A stretch of 64,000 bases of DNA, taken from positions 132,299 through 196,298 of the forward strand of contig NW_014575561.1 in the NCBI RefSeq assembly GCF_000708205.1, written 5' to 3'. Every line of letters starts with the position of its first letter. Position 1 is the stretch's first letter. The notes under the pieces are model-generated. The model saw nothing but the letters and a program-made list of their open reading frames with translations, searched no databases and had not been told where the DNA came from. Below are positions 1 to 10,507 of this stretch, piece after piece. A program made the translations under genes and the position numbers. This DNA is from Mixia osmundae IAM 14324. Lineage: Eukaryota > Basidiomycota > Mixiomycetes > Mixiales > Mixiaceae.

Positions 1-2349
1 GCTTCGACATCGCGTTCAACACCCACGCCGCCGGCCGAGTGTGGTACACAGCCAGTCAATGGACTTCCCCTCGCCATCGATGCTCCGGAGCCGCCCATCA
101 TCGCAAGCAAACGGCCGAGATCGCCTTCGCCTACCACGGTATCAGAGCCAGCGGCTAAGAGACCCTCGAAGAAAGCGCTCGAGAAGCGCATCGCGAAGAC
201 GCAAATGGCAGACACGAGCTCGCCATTACTGTCAGTGGCAATCGCTACCGCGCCGTTGCAACCTGAGCCTTTCGTGAAAACGTCCGAGACTAGGTGGCAA
301 TCGCTCAAGCCCGACCTGGAGGCTCTGATCGACAAAGATGGCGTTAGCAAGAGGCCTGCTACCACAGCAAAGAAGCTCAGAGATTTTTTAGTCGCTCAGC
401 TTGAGGAGGTCAAATCGCCAGATGGCCAGCTGCTTCGCTATTCGCTGGATTTCATACCTTTGAAGGATCGCGATCGGCTTGTGAGTGAGATTGGCAAGAA
501 AGGCCACGCATCTTTTTATGCGGCGTGGCAACCAGAAGCTGGCAAGCCTGACGAATTATTGGCTGGTCCCAAGATTCTCAACGCACTGCTTTGGACGGAA
601 ATCTATAATCGAAATGCGGATGGCAATATGCGACCGATTTTCGAACACGTGTGGAATGAGGTGAGTGCGCTACGAGCTCCTGCATGCGAGGTCTGACTGT
701 TCATGCAGTTTACACTCAGATGTAAGTTCAGATCAACTGCGCAGGTCCAGCAATTGGCAACAGGGGGCCTCATCGTGAAGCTCATGGAGGTGCTGAAAAG
801 CGATCGAGCAATCAAAAGTAGGTCTGCAGCTCTCTTGCGCACATGAACGCGCTGAGTCATGCTGCGCTTTACAGTGACTAAGATCCAGTCAGGGCTTTTC
901 AAGAAATATCGGCAAGGCATGAAAGATTTCAGGACAACAGTCGACAAGCTCTTCGCCGGTGAAAGTAATGGCGCGCGCTCAGATGGTCAGCGGCTTCAAA
1001 CTGAACTCAAAATGGACGAAGAGGACGGGTCCAAGTCTAACGGAGACAGTGTCAAGATGACTAAGGTCTCATCTACCGCGCAAAAACGCAAGGCTGATCA
1101 GCCGAACAATACGCCTGTAGCATCTACAAGCGCAGCTAAACTACCTACGATCAAGAAAAAGCCGACAGTTGTAGAGCCCGTCAACAAGCTCGAGGAGATC
1201 CTTCGACTACAGCGCTCACAGAGGCGAGAAGAGACGGACGCTGGTCAAGAGATGCCGAATAAGAAAGTCAAGCTGGCAAAGAGGGTCAGATGGGCTCCAG
1301 ACGACAAGCTCGAGCAGATTCAAATCTTTCGTAGTGAAGAACCATACGAGATTGCTGTCAATCCAGTACGCCTGATCAGTCTTCGTTATGGCACTGCTGA
1401 TGATCGTTCACAGGCTCAGCAAGACGCAGGACCTGGGGTGCCGGAGGACGATCCGATCTTCGCGATGCCAGAAGGCAAAGTTCTCAAGCAGCAGCATCAG
1501 ATGGAGGCAGCGGCAGAAGCAAAGCAGGCGGATGCAGAAGCGAAAGAGGAAGCTGAGCAGGCCACACCAGCAGACGCGGCGCATAAGGAGCATTTGAGGC
1601 AAGAACTCGCCCAAGAGGTGGGACGCCAGAACGCAGTCATAGACGAAGTAGATGGTCAGCGAAAGATCGTTGCCCTAGGTCAAGATCTTGCCATCCTTTG
1701 GGTAGAGCCACAGAGTACGTTGATCGCACATGTATATGCGATGTCCGCTCACTGCCGCCGCTGGCTAGATGTGTTGGTGAGCGAGGCCGTCATCGAGTCG
1801 TGGGAATCCGTCTTGACAGAGGACTCTGGTATACAAGAGAGTGTCTATCAAGAAGCGCGGGAAGCCACTACGCCAGCCCTAGAATACCACTACGGCGACG
1901 CAGTGGCACCCAGCGCACAGGAGCCACGTGATGGACCTGCTAATCCGGGTGCGGCGCCCACCCGAGAGATGTCTCTTGGACCGGAGCTCCTTGCATTGCC
2001 TGAGATCGGTCGACAACTTCAAAGGGCCCGTGCATCCATGAAGGCCGCCGCTACAGCACAAGCTCGGCTGCCGACTCCGAGAGCTCTGCAGCCCGCCAGA
2101 GCTACATCTCCGCCGAACGCTACAAGAGACACGACGGCCGCAAATAGACGTGACCGGAATGAGCGAACACAGAGTCCTGAGTCGCGCTTTGTGCCGCGCA
2201 TTGATGTAGCGCATCCTGTAGGACCGCATGACCGAGAGCGAGATCAGACTAGCTGGTCTCACGATAGAGGAAGCTACGTTGCCGGTCGATCATTACAGGA
2301 CCGTCAAGCTTCGAGACCTGACGCGTATTCGCACTATCCGCGGCAATGA
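1..2349 (+). CDS. PNUTS/Ppn1-type protein phosphatase 1 regulator (5' partial)
   Basis: Exons <1-660, 745-817 and 875-2349. The first frame is open from base 1, so the start lies upstream of the window; at least 735 residues are present. Residues from about 140 to 270 look like a TFIIS N-terminal (LEDGF-like) helical bundle, spread over all three exons. A basic RVRW motif followed by APDDKLEQIQIF (about 1279-1320) matches the PP1-docking segment of animal PNUTS, fission-yeast Ppn1 and budding-yeast Ref2. By family knowledge such proteins bring PP1 to RNA polymerase II and the cleavage/polyadenylation factor. The upstream segment has an NLS-like KRPRSPSP stretch, and the C-terminal 300 residues are low complexity. 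The two introns are 84 and 57 bp. The gene is convergent with the LIM-binding gene at 2548. The family call rests on the docking motif plus the bundle and is fairly but not fully secure. Confidence 0.62.
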
Positions 2350-2547
2350 TGCATGCATATCGTTGACAACAACAGCGGACGGTGCGGCGCGTGCAGATTA
2401 TCGGGCAGCTTGCTGAGCGGGTGACTGAGCATGCGAGGGTGTGGCGACAGCGTTTGGCGTGCCGACGATGTCCTGAGATGACCAAGCTTGGGCTTGTCGG
2501 TAGAAGTCGGCAAGCTTCTGTAGGCCCTCTGCACCACAATGCGCAAA

Positions 2548-4134
2548 TCAGCTCGGTACAGGATCGCAAGGATCGATCAGCTGACCCATAGGACCGAGCT
2601 TTTCGCGCTGGACAAAGTGAAACAGCTCTTGAAGTTGTCCAACACTTTCCGCGACCTCCATGCACCGTAATTCGGATTCTGTGACGCCAAAGGTCCCGAC
2701 AGGCGATTGGGGCACGATGTAAAGCTTGGCCGGTCCTCGACTATTCTTGATGACTTCTGCTTGTTGTTCGACAAGAGCGGATCGAAGGACGGACTCGGTG
2801 GATGAGGTATATTCCACCTCTAGAGACTCGATCTTGAGTATAGGCAGCGCAGACTGAGCAATGTCATCCATTGCGGTGGCGGACGTTGTCTGTATGAGCT
2901 GACATTCTAGCCTGCCCGTCTTCGTAACAACGGAGCCGTTCCGGTATGTGTCTATCACCGTCAGACGGGCGCATTGGACGACAAGCACGGGATGACCAAA
3001 CGATGCCATCCTGACGGCCTCTCGCGGTCCATCTAGATTGATCTGGCGAGAGCTCAGTCCTGCTTCTTTGGCAGCATAGAAGTATCGCGGCAAGGCAGCA
3101 GAGCCGATCTCTGTGCAGCCCCAGGACGCAGTTAGGACCAGCGCAAGGAATGATCGGAGAACGCACCGAAAGTCTTGAGCTGATCTGTACCTGTCTCTGT
3201 AAAGGTAGTCTTGAGTGATGCACGCTCTGTAAAGAGATCGGCGCAAAAGGCTTGAACGGCATCATACGAGTCTTTCATCTGTACGCTGGCTATCAGACAC
3301 GATTGCAGCAAAAATGAGGATACAACGAGCCTGGAGAAGCTGCGAGAGAGGATCGCCAAGCCTCAACAGACGAGCAGCGCCTATGCTGCCGTCGTTGACA
3401 GGGCGATTCACAGCCTGGAACGGTCTGGCGGGCACGGCTTGCTGAGCGAGATTCATCTGCTCCCTGTGCCAGCTGTTCTGCCGCGATTCTTGCATGTATC
3501 TCGCTTGATTCTGCGCGTTGTTGTGCGCATTGAGAGTGGCTACTTGTTCTTGCGACAGACCGCCGTGACGTGCGGGTGGTGGTAGCGATGGTGCTCTTGA
3601 GCCCGGCAGAGGTACTCTTGGCCCATTGGAGTAGACTGTACCACTTGAAGTTCTACTCATGCCTGGTCTGGTGCCATTCTCTCTGATCTGACCGTTGACG
3701 GCCGTCTGATAACCCAATTGTGAGCCTCTCATCCTGATCAGTTCAGCTTGACGTTGCTGCAACTGCTGCTGATCCATGTGACCGTTCTGAACCGGGTCGA
3801 GGAGTTGTGAAGCAGGCGAAGGTGCATTGGCAGCATGATTGGCAGCTACCCATGCCTGTTCTGCTCCAACCAGGCTCATAGATGGAGCACCTAGCGGTGG
3901 GGCAGGGTTGAGCAGCGGCATCTGAACAGCCTGAGCTTGACGCGTGGGCTCCTCGAGTGCCATGGCTTGCTGGGCTCGTTCGAGGACATAGCGTGCTTCG
4001 GGTGGCAGCTGAGATAGCACGGCAGGGTAGGCTTGGCCGGTAGCCTGAGAACGCTGTAAGATCCAGGAGTGTATCTGCTGAGCGGACAGTCGTGACCAGT
4101 CTGTAGCCTGCTGTCGATTTCCGGGGTCCGACAT
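2548..4134 (-). CDS. LIM-domain-binding (LDB/PtaB/Mfg1-like) transcription cofactor
   Basis: Exons in transcript order: 4134-3331, 3278-3167, 3110-2548; 492 residues. The N-terminal half is Gln/Ala/Pro-rich. The conserved core is RLLRLGDPLSQLLQ, then LPRYFYAAKEAG, then FGVTESELRCMEVAE...GPMGQL near the C-terminus, the signature of fungal LIM-binding proteins (Aspergillus PtaB, Candida Mfg1). In those fungi the protein works with a LisH partner (Som1/Flo8) in adhesion and filamentation; here that role is inferred from the family. ATG at 4134 is preferred over the longer frame because MSDPGNRQQ begins just before the conserved helix. Intron 1 (3279-3330) appears to be GC-AG (CAG|GCTCGT): it keeps the frame and the alignment, whereas GT donors here give wrong phase or a 34-37 bp intron. 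The gene is divergent from CTR9 with 208 bp between starts. Confidence 0.72.
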
Positions 4135-4342
4135 CCTCAGGGGCGACTGGCTGGCCGGGGGCAGATCAGTTCGTTCAGGCAGCCGGACCAGCGAGACGTC
4201 GCCGCTGTGGGCGCGAGCGTGCCTTCCCCACATCGAGGGCAACACGGCCGAATGTCAAGTCGAACGCGCACCTTCTGTGCCTGCCTGGCCTGGTCTCGCA
4301 GGAGGATCCTATCGGCTTGATCTTCGTCCACCGTCGGCCGCT

Positions 4343-7300
4343 ATGGACGGTATCGTGCCCGTCAATGCGACAGACGAGGAGATTGCGGCGACCAGCGTCG
4401 CACCAGCTGATCGACATGATCCTGCCGCTGCTCGCGCTGCTCAGCAAGCAGGAGCGCAGGACGGCGAGGCAGAGATGATTGTGGATGATGACGACGGCGA
4501 GGGCGTAGACGGTGAAGCAGGCGAGGAAGAAGAGGCAGCTGTGCCCGCGGGGGAGGATGTCATCCAGCTGCCGTACGGCACAGAAGAGGTGGCAGTCGAC
4601 TTGGGCGTACTCGACGATGAGGGCGTCGAGGATATCTACCAGCTCTTCCAGGAGGAGTCACTCGGCGTGGAGTGGTACATCCGTCTCACCCATGGCTTCT
4701 GGAAGCGAGGCCTCGTCAGCCGGGCCTTTGACTTTGCGACCAGAGGATTGAGCGTACTCCAAGCTGCCGCGCAAGCTATCAAGCCGACAGCGAGACAGGT
4801 TGCGCTCGAGGGCGCAGAGGCAGAGACAGCCTACAAAGCCAAGCTGAAGGAGCAGATACCCTTGCTGTGCATGCTAGCCAACTACAGGCTCAATCAATCT
4901 CGTCGGGCACCGAGACTGCTTCTCGAGACAGCTCAGGTTGATGTCCTCTCGTCTGAAGGACAGCCTGCCTATCTGCTCGACGGTGACGGCAAGCTGAAGA
5001 CAAAGGCGGCGTTGCTATCCGAGGCAGATACCTTCCTCACTCAGGCAGCTTCATATGATGCCCATTCACTCCTCGTCAGAGACTGTCAAGCGCAGTATCT
5101 CATCCTGACGGGTCAAATTGCCAAATTGGCAGCGCATACTCTCTCCAATGAGGCTCTCGAGTCCAGACGGCTCAACACAGCGCTGGAAGCAGAGACACGG
5201 CATCGCATGGCAAACGAGCAGCGCCGAACCAAAGGCGAGCCAGAGGTTCGCGATGCTCCCTCTTATGATACCTCCCAGCATCTGCTCGTCCTCCGTGTCA
5301 AGGCTTTGGTAGCCTATGCGCAGGCTTCGACGCATATGCAACAGGCAATAGCCGCAGCTCAGCTCACCTCAATCTCACCGTCTACCTTGCCGCCCTCTCT
5401 AGATCCTGCCGTGATCGGGACGAGCCAGGCTAGCTCGGGTATACCTGGCAGCGGCAATGCTGCTTCTGCGCACGCTCTCTTCAAACAGTCTCTTCGACTG
5501 TATCAGCAGATCCTCACGCTCGCGCCAGATTCGCTGCCCGATCCCAGGATAGGCCTCGGGCTGTGTCTTTGGCAACTCGGTCACTCTCAACGAGCAGTTC
5601 GAGCATGGAAGCGCTCGATTGCAAAGGTCTGTCCATCAGCTTTATCAGCTTGCTGTCAGCAGGTCTGACGCGTCTCGCATGTAACAGCATCCAGGAGAGG
5701 CATCCGCGACTGCCAAGTTGTTGCTCGGTCTCACGCATTTCAATACGAGCAAACAGAAGCAAAGGGATGCTTCCAGTCGAGAAGCCGAGCTCGAGAGCGA
5801 GACAACCTATCAGCAGAGCTTCACCTCTATCGCAACTTGCTTCAAGGAGGACAAGATCTGCTCGCCAGCTGCTTTCCTGCTCGCTGGCTTCTATCAGGAG
5901 AGCGATTCGAATCGGTCGATCAAGTTGGCAGAACGAGCGATACAGTACTCTACATCGGCAGCCATGCTCTCCGAGTCTTATCTGGCCCTCGCACGCACGC
6001 ATCATGCTCAGGCTAATCTCAGGACTGCACTCGAGTTCTACGAGCTAGCGAGTCAGCATGCAACCAACCAGGTCGTCAGCTTGCTAGCCATGGCCCAGAT
6101 CCGGATCAAGCAGAACGAGCTTCCCGCAGCGCTTGACAGTCTGCAGAGGGTACTCAAGATTGACAACAATTGCATCGAAGCGATTGCCAACTTGGCAGTG
6201 CTCTACACATCGGAATACTTCAAGCTTCCCGCCTCGACGGGACTGGCGGAAAAGCAAGCAGTTGCCAAAGAAGCCAAAGAGATCTATGACAAGCTTCTGG
6301 GCCTCTTTGCTGCGTCGTCTGCTGCCGCACAGAATGCGCTCGATGTTTCTGCCTCGCGCACAGTGCTGCCGTCACAGAGAAGGGTCAGACTGGTCTCTGA
6401 GGATGCGGATGTCTACGTCGACGTGGCGAAGCTATGGATCGAAGACGATGCGGCCAAGTGTCTCAAGGCCTACCGGGAATCGCTTCGTGTCAGAGTTGAT
6501 CTCGCATTATCCCTGCCACCTCAACTGCACAATAACATCGGTTGCTTGCTGTTCCTGCGCAATCAAACAGATCTTGCACAGGAACACTTTGAGACGGCTC
6601 TGACGAATGCTATCACGCAAGTCGCAGACGAGACGGCTACGCTTGCGCAGGACGCATTGATCACGTTTATCTCTTACAATCTTGGCTTGGTCTACGAGGC
6701 ATCTGGTAATACTGATTTGGCTATTGATCTATACCAGAACAAGTTGCTTGCGCGTCATTCGGAGTTCAACGAAGCGAAAGCCCGTCTTGCCATCATCGCT
6801 TTGCAGAAGGGCGACGTTCAGCAATGCACCAAGCTGCTCAAGGAATGCCACAAGACGGACGGCAGTGACCTCGCGATCAAGGCACTGACGACGTATGTCC
6901 TCGTTGAGACGAAGCAGTTCAAGGCCGCCCGCGATAATGCAAGCTATACGCTACAATCTGCGGATGCTAGGAATGATGTCTATGCGCTCTGTTCGGCTGG
7001 CATGCTTCAGTTCGAGCATGCGAGAGATCTCAGACCGAAGGACAAAAAGAGCTTTCAGGAACGCGCCGGGCGTTTCACTAAAGCTGCCGAATCGTTTGAA
7101 AAGGTCTTGCAGATCGATCCAAAGAATGCCTTTGCGGCACAAGGCTTGGCGATCTGCTTGGCGGAAGGCACACTCAATGTCAGTGCGCCGGGTCCGGACG
7201 GCATCGTCTTATCTGAGTCAGCACGACGAGCTCGCAATCTTAGAGATGCGATTGCGATTCTCATCAGGCTACGCGAGACAGTCAACGAAGCCAGTGTCTA

Positions 7301-8454
7301 CGTCAACTTGGGCCACTGCTACTTTGCCCGAGAGGAATTTGAAAAGGCAATCGAAGCGTTCGAGGCTGCTTCCAAGCGGTTCTCGAATGAACGCAGCGTG
7401 AGCACTTTGCTCTATCTCGCAAGAGCCTGCTTCCACAAGGGACATCGCGATCGAAGCTTCGCCGCTGTCTCCGAGGCTCTGGTTGCTGTACAAAAGGTCA
7501 GTCTTCTCTTGGCACCGTCCATGTATGACTGAAAGGTCCGACAGGCACATGCGCTGAACCCCAAGGATCTGTCGATCCAGTTCAACATGGCCATCGTTCA
7601 GCATCGCGGTCTGGAGATCTTGGCAGAGACACCGTCCGAAGCCAGAACACTGAGCGAAATTGACGGCGCAATCGTGGAAGCGCAGAAAGCTCAAGAGTGC
7701 TTTGTCCATCAGATCGTGCTCTGCAGTGATGACTGACGCAAGTCATGCAGGATCTTTGCCAGGCTAGGTCGACAAAAGGGTGAAGAGGTGCCATTCAGCG
7801 TGGACGCGGCACAACAGCGAGTGAGATATGGGCTTGGCCTCATCAAGCGAGCAGAAGAGCACGATCGGACGAGACAGGTGGAGTATGAGTCGACGGAGCA
7901 AGCAAAGCTGGAGCGTGCTAAACGTGATCGGGACGCCGAACGGAAGCGGAAGGACGACATGGTCGCCGAACGGGCAGAGCGAGCACGTTTACAGGCCGAG
8001 CAACTGGCAGAGCAACGGAGACAGATGCTGGAGGATGCCAAGCAGTGGTACGTGCCTCGACCGGAGGGCGAGATCGAAGAAGCGGCGAGCAAAGTGAAGC
8101 GCAAGGCAAGGAAGTCGAAGAAGAAGCATACCGAGAGCGAGCCTTCTTCACGAGAGGAGAGCGGTCAGGTCTCAAAAGAAGCATCATCCTCTTCGGACTC
8201 GGATGCCGGCGCGCCGATCTTCAAGAAGATGGTCAAGAAGAAGCTCAGAAAGGCCAACGGGACGCCGGCGATCTCTGCTGCTGCATCCGAACAAGAAGGC
8301 GAAGATGGCGCGGACGAGGAAGGAGCTGTACGGCCGTCGAAGAAGCCCCGCAAGACTTTTGTAAGCTTCTGTCGCACAAGATGACACTATATGCTCCTGC
8401 TGACAACAGCTCATACAGAAATCGAGCGAGTTTGTCGATTCGGACGACGAGTAA
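4343..8454 (+). CDS. CTR9: CTR9, TPR subunit of the PAF1 transcription elongation complex
   Basis: Exons 4343-5626, 5688-7496, 7545-7696, 7751-8360 and 8419-8454 give 1,296 residues, within the usual CTR9 length. An acidic N-terminus is followed by long TPR arrays (for example NIGCLLF, VYVNLGHCYFAREEFEKAIE), then the typical IFARLGRQKGEEVPF segment, a highly charged coiled coil (about residues 1040-1140), and an acidic/basic tail ending DSDDE. CTR9 scaffolds the PAF1 complex on RNA polymerase II and promotes H2B ubiquitylation by RAD6, which is also in this window at 62.8 kb. ATG 4343 was chosen because it is followed at once by the acidic leader; the 22 codons upstream look unconserved. All introns are GT-AG and 48-61 bp. 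Confidence 0.93.
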
Positions 8455-9305
8455 GGAGTAATTCAGGACATCGACCTACTTGAGCTTGCCTGTCAATGCA
8501 ATCGTGTGAGGGATAGCATCCTGTCCACTCGCTACGCCCTGTGTCTCATGAAGTCTACGGACATGCAGGGCTGATCGTGCCATCAAAATGACCATCGGTG
8601 ACGTGGCTTATCGCGATGGCAGGCAGGCAGACGGCGCCTTGGCTAGTCTGGCTAGCTGACGCGCTCGCCGCTCCCACTGCTCGCAAGACCTCACTTGCAA
8701 CGATCTGGCGAGATCTCGGTTCTAGTGCACACCTGGACATACTCTCTTGCTAGACATGCGCCATTCTCTCTTCACTAAGCAGTATGTACCGGTCCGAGCT
8801 AGCGAGGCAGCAGCGGCAGTCTTCCCGATCAATGATGTTATTTTCTATCTCAGTGAAGATAAAGCAACAGTCTTTCCACGAATCCGTCTCCTGCTTCTCC
8901 CTTGCGCTCTGAAGTCTCGACCAGCTCTGCGTGCCCGGACGTCATTCGTGAGCGAGCGATACGCGCCACGCATCAATCATGATATCATGATCGGATAACA
9001 CTCTCAGCCGCTACAAAGGCTGTGTCACGTCACTGCGATGTTCGCCACAGGGCCATTAGCCGGGCCGCTATACCTTGTGCATGACTGAAGCGACCGACAT
9101 TTCGCAAAGCCGCATCAGCCTTACATTTCCACTTTTCTGGCATTTGCTACCTCAGCAGGTCTTTGCGGGTGGCGTAGCAGCTGTTGTACGTCATCAGGTG
9201 CCAACAGAGGCGCGACACGCGACGAGAGTGTGACCCTCTTCGGCCTTGCGATGCGCTCCCAAGTGCTCGTGCGCTTATCCCATTCCTCGCGAAACACAGC
9301 ACACG
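8455..9305. other. intergenic region with a 16-bp palindrome
   Basis: About 850 bp between CTR9 and the coiled-coil orphan. I see no supported gene. The open frame at 8747-8998 has no conserved feature and an unlikely composition. A perfect 16-bp palindrome made of two ATCATGAT units lies at 8976-8991. The rest is probably CTR9 3' flank plus the promoter of the next gene. Confidence 0.5.
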
Positions 9306-9959
9306 ATGATCAATGGCTCGCTCAACATGCCTCGGCTCTCATTATCTTCAGAGGAGTCCATAGAGACGAGCAGTGCAAAATCGAGCGAGCAAGCATCCAG
9401 CGACTTGCACAAATCTCACGCAACGAGAGAATCTCCCAAGACCGCTTTGCTCAACGAGCGCTTAGCTCGAGCGCTCTGGGATGCACCAAGGGCAGAAGAG
9501 TATCTCGAGCTGTTCGTCAGAGATCACCATGCGCTCAAAGTCAAGTGCGACACCTATGAGCTGGCCGGGCTTCATTACAAAGACAAGCGCGATGAGCTGG
9601 TCAGGTCGATCGCCGCCAAGGACAAGGACTTGATCGACAAGGATGTCGAGCTGGCTTACCGGGCGGGCGAGATCGCTCGACTTCGACGAGAGCTCGATCA
9701 ATGCAAGAAGGACATTGCAATTGTCCATCAGGAGGAGTCAGCAGATCTCAGGGCGACGCACGAAGCGCGAGAAGCTAAACCTGCGATCAAGGAGTGCAAA
9801 GCTTTGCAGCATGAGGCCACGACGGTGGTGGTGATGCCAGAGGGATCGGAAGCAGACCTGGTCGTCGAATTGCCTTCACCGGTCACCAACTCTGGACAGA
9901 CCATGCCTTCACTCTCATCCATCGTGCCATCAGCGAGCTCTTCAGTAGTGGGCAAGTAG
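9306..9959 (+). CDS. coiled-coil protein of unknown function
   Basis: Single exon of 217 residues. ATG 9306 (MINGSLNMPRL) is the first in-frame ATG. A Ser/Glu-rich N-terminus is followed by a long heptad-rich helix, about residues 55-165, with many Asp/Lys/Glu/Arg (for example KDKDLIDKDVELAYRAG), then a Ser/Thr/Pro tail. There is no signal peptide, membrane segment or known catalytic motif. It lies close to the tandem coiled-coil family at 12.9 kb, but I cannot align it with that family outside the helix, so kinship is not claimed. The long frame, ordinary codon use and absence of in-frame stops support a real gene; its function is unknown. Confidence 0.55.
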   Translation: MINGSLNMPRLSLSSEESIETSSAKSSEQASSDLHKSHATRESPKTALLNERLARALWDAPRAEEYLELFVRDHHALKVKCDTYELAGLHYKDKRDELVRSIAAKDKDLIDKDVELAYRAGEIARLRRELDQCKKDIAIVHQEESADLRATHEAREAKPAIKECKALQHEATTVVVMPEGSEADLVVELPSPVTNSGQTMPSLSSIVPSASSSVVGK

Positions 9960-10507
9960 TTTTACTCGCCCGTGCTGATGGGGGCTGATCAGCTCCTTCT
10001 CGCAACTCAGTACGGTCTCGAGCCGATTTGTTCGACCGCGACCTGCCCAGCTGCATCACGCCCCCCTCAATGCGACTGCACACGGACGCTGCCGCTCACC
10101 GTTACACGCTAAATTATCAGAGCTCGACCTGGCGAGCCCCTCGCACTGATCGAGGGGCTCGCAATCGATCACCAGTCGCAAGGTCGAGGACTGCTCCTCT
10201 TGGCCCTGCGAGAAAACGAGGCCGGGGAAGAGACTTATCGTCTTTCGCACCGCGTGCATCGTCATACTGAGCTGTCGAGCCTCAAGGGGTCAGCGTAAGT
10301 CACCGATGCCCTCTGACTCGGGTTGCATACAAACCACGGTCATGACCTCCATCGCACCGGCAAGATCCTGCTCAGAGCCTTCTCTAGCCATCAAGGAAGC
10401 CTCACGTTACGGGTATTCTGTTCTGTGCAGCGAGCAAAGGCAAGCACGACCAGTAGATGATGGTGTCAGAAGCAAAGATCGTATGAAGCAACAACAACTC
10501 TATGCGA
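9960..10507. other. intergenic region with nested inverted repeats
   Basis: About 550 bp between the coiled-coil orphan and the 3' end of the gene on the minus strand. It contains a perfect 12-bp stem with a 7-base loop (arms 10132-10143 and 10151-10162), flanked by an outer 8-bp inverted pair, CTCGACCT near 10123-10130 and AGGTCGAG near 10181-10188. Both flanking genes point towards it, so it could be a shared 3'-end structure or a structured RNA. No tRNA or snRNA signature was found. Confidence 0.55.
10122..10188. repeat. nested inverted repeat / strong hairpin
   Basis: The inner stem GCGAGCCCCTCG / CGAGGGGCTCGC is perfect over 12 bp and GC-rich, with loop CACTGAT. An outer 8-bp inverted pair encloses it, leaving an asymmetric internal segment of about 18 bases on the 3' side. 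The structure would fold strongly in RNA or single-stranded DNA. Its role is unknown. Confidence 0.7.

Noticed and set aside
661-744. A 12-14 base mini-exon inside the first intron of the PP1 regulator.
   Set aside because: It would leave a second intron of about 22 bp. One 84-bp intron keeps the frame.
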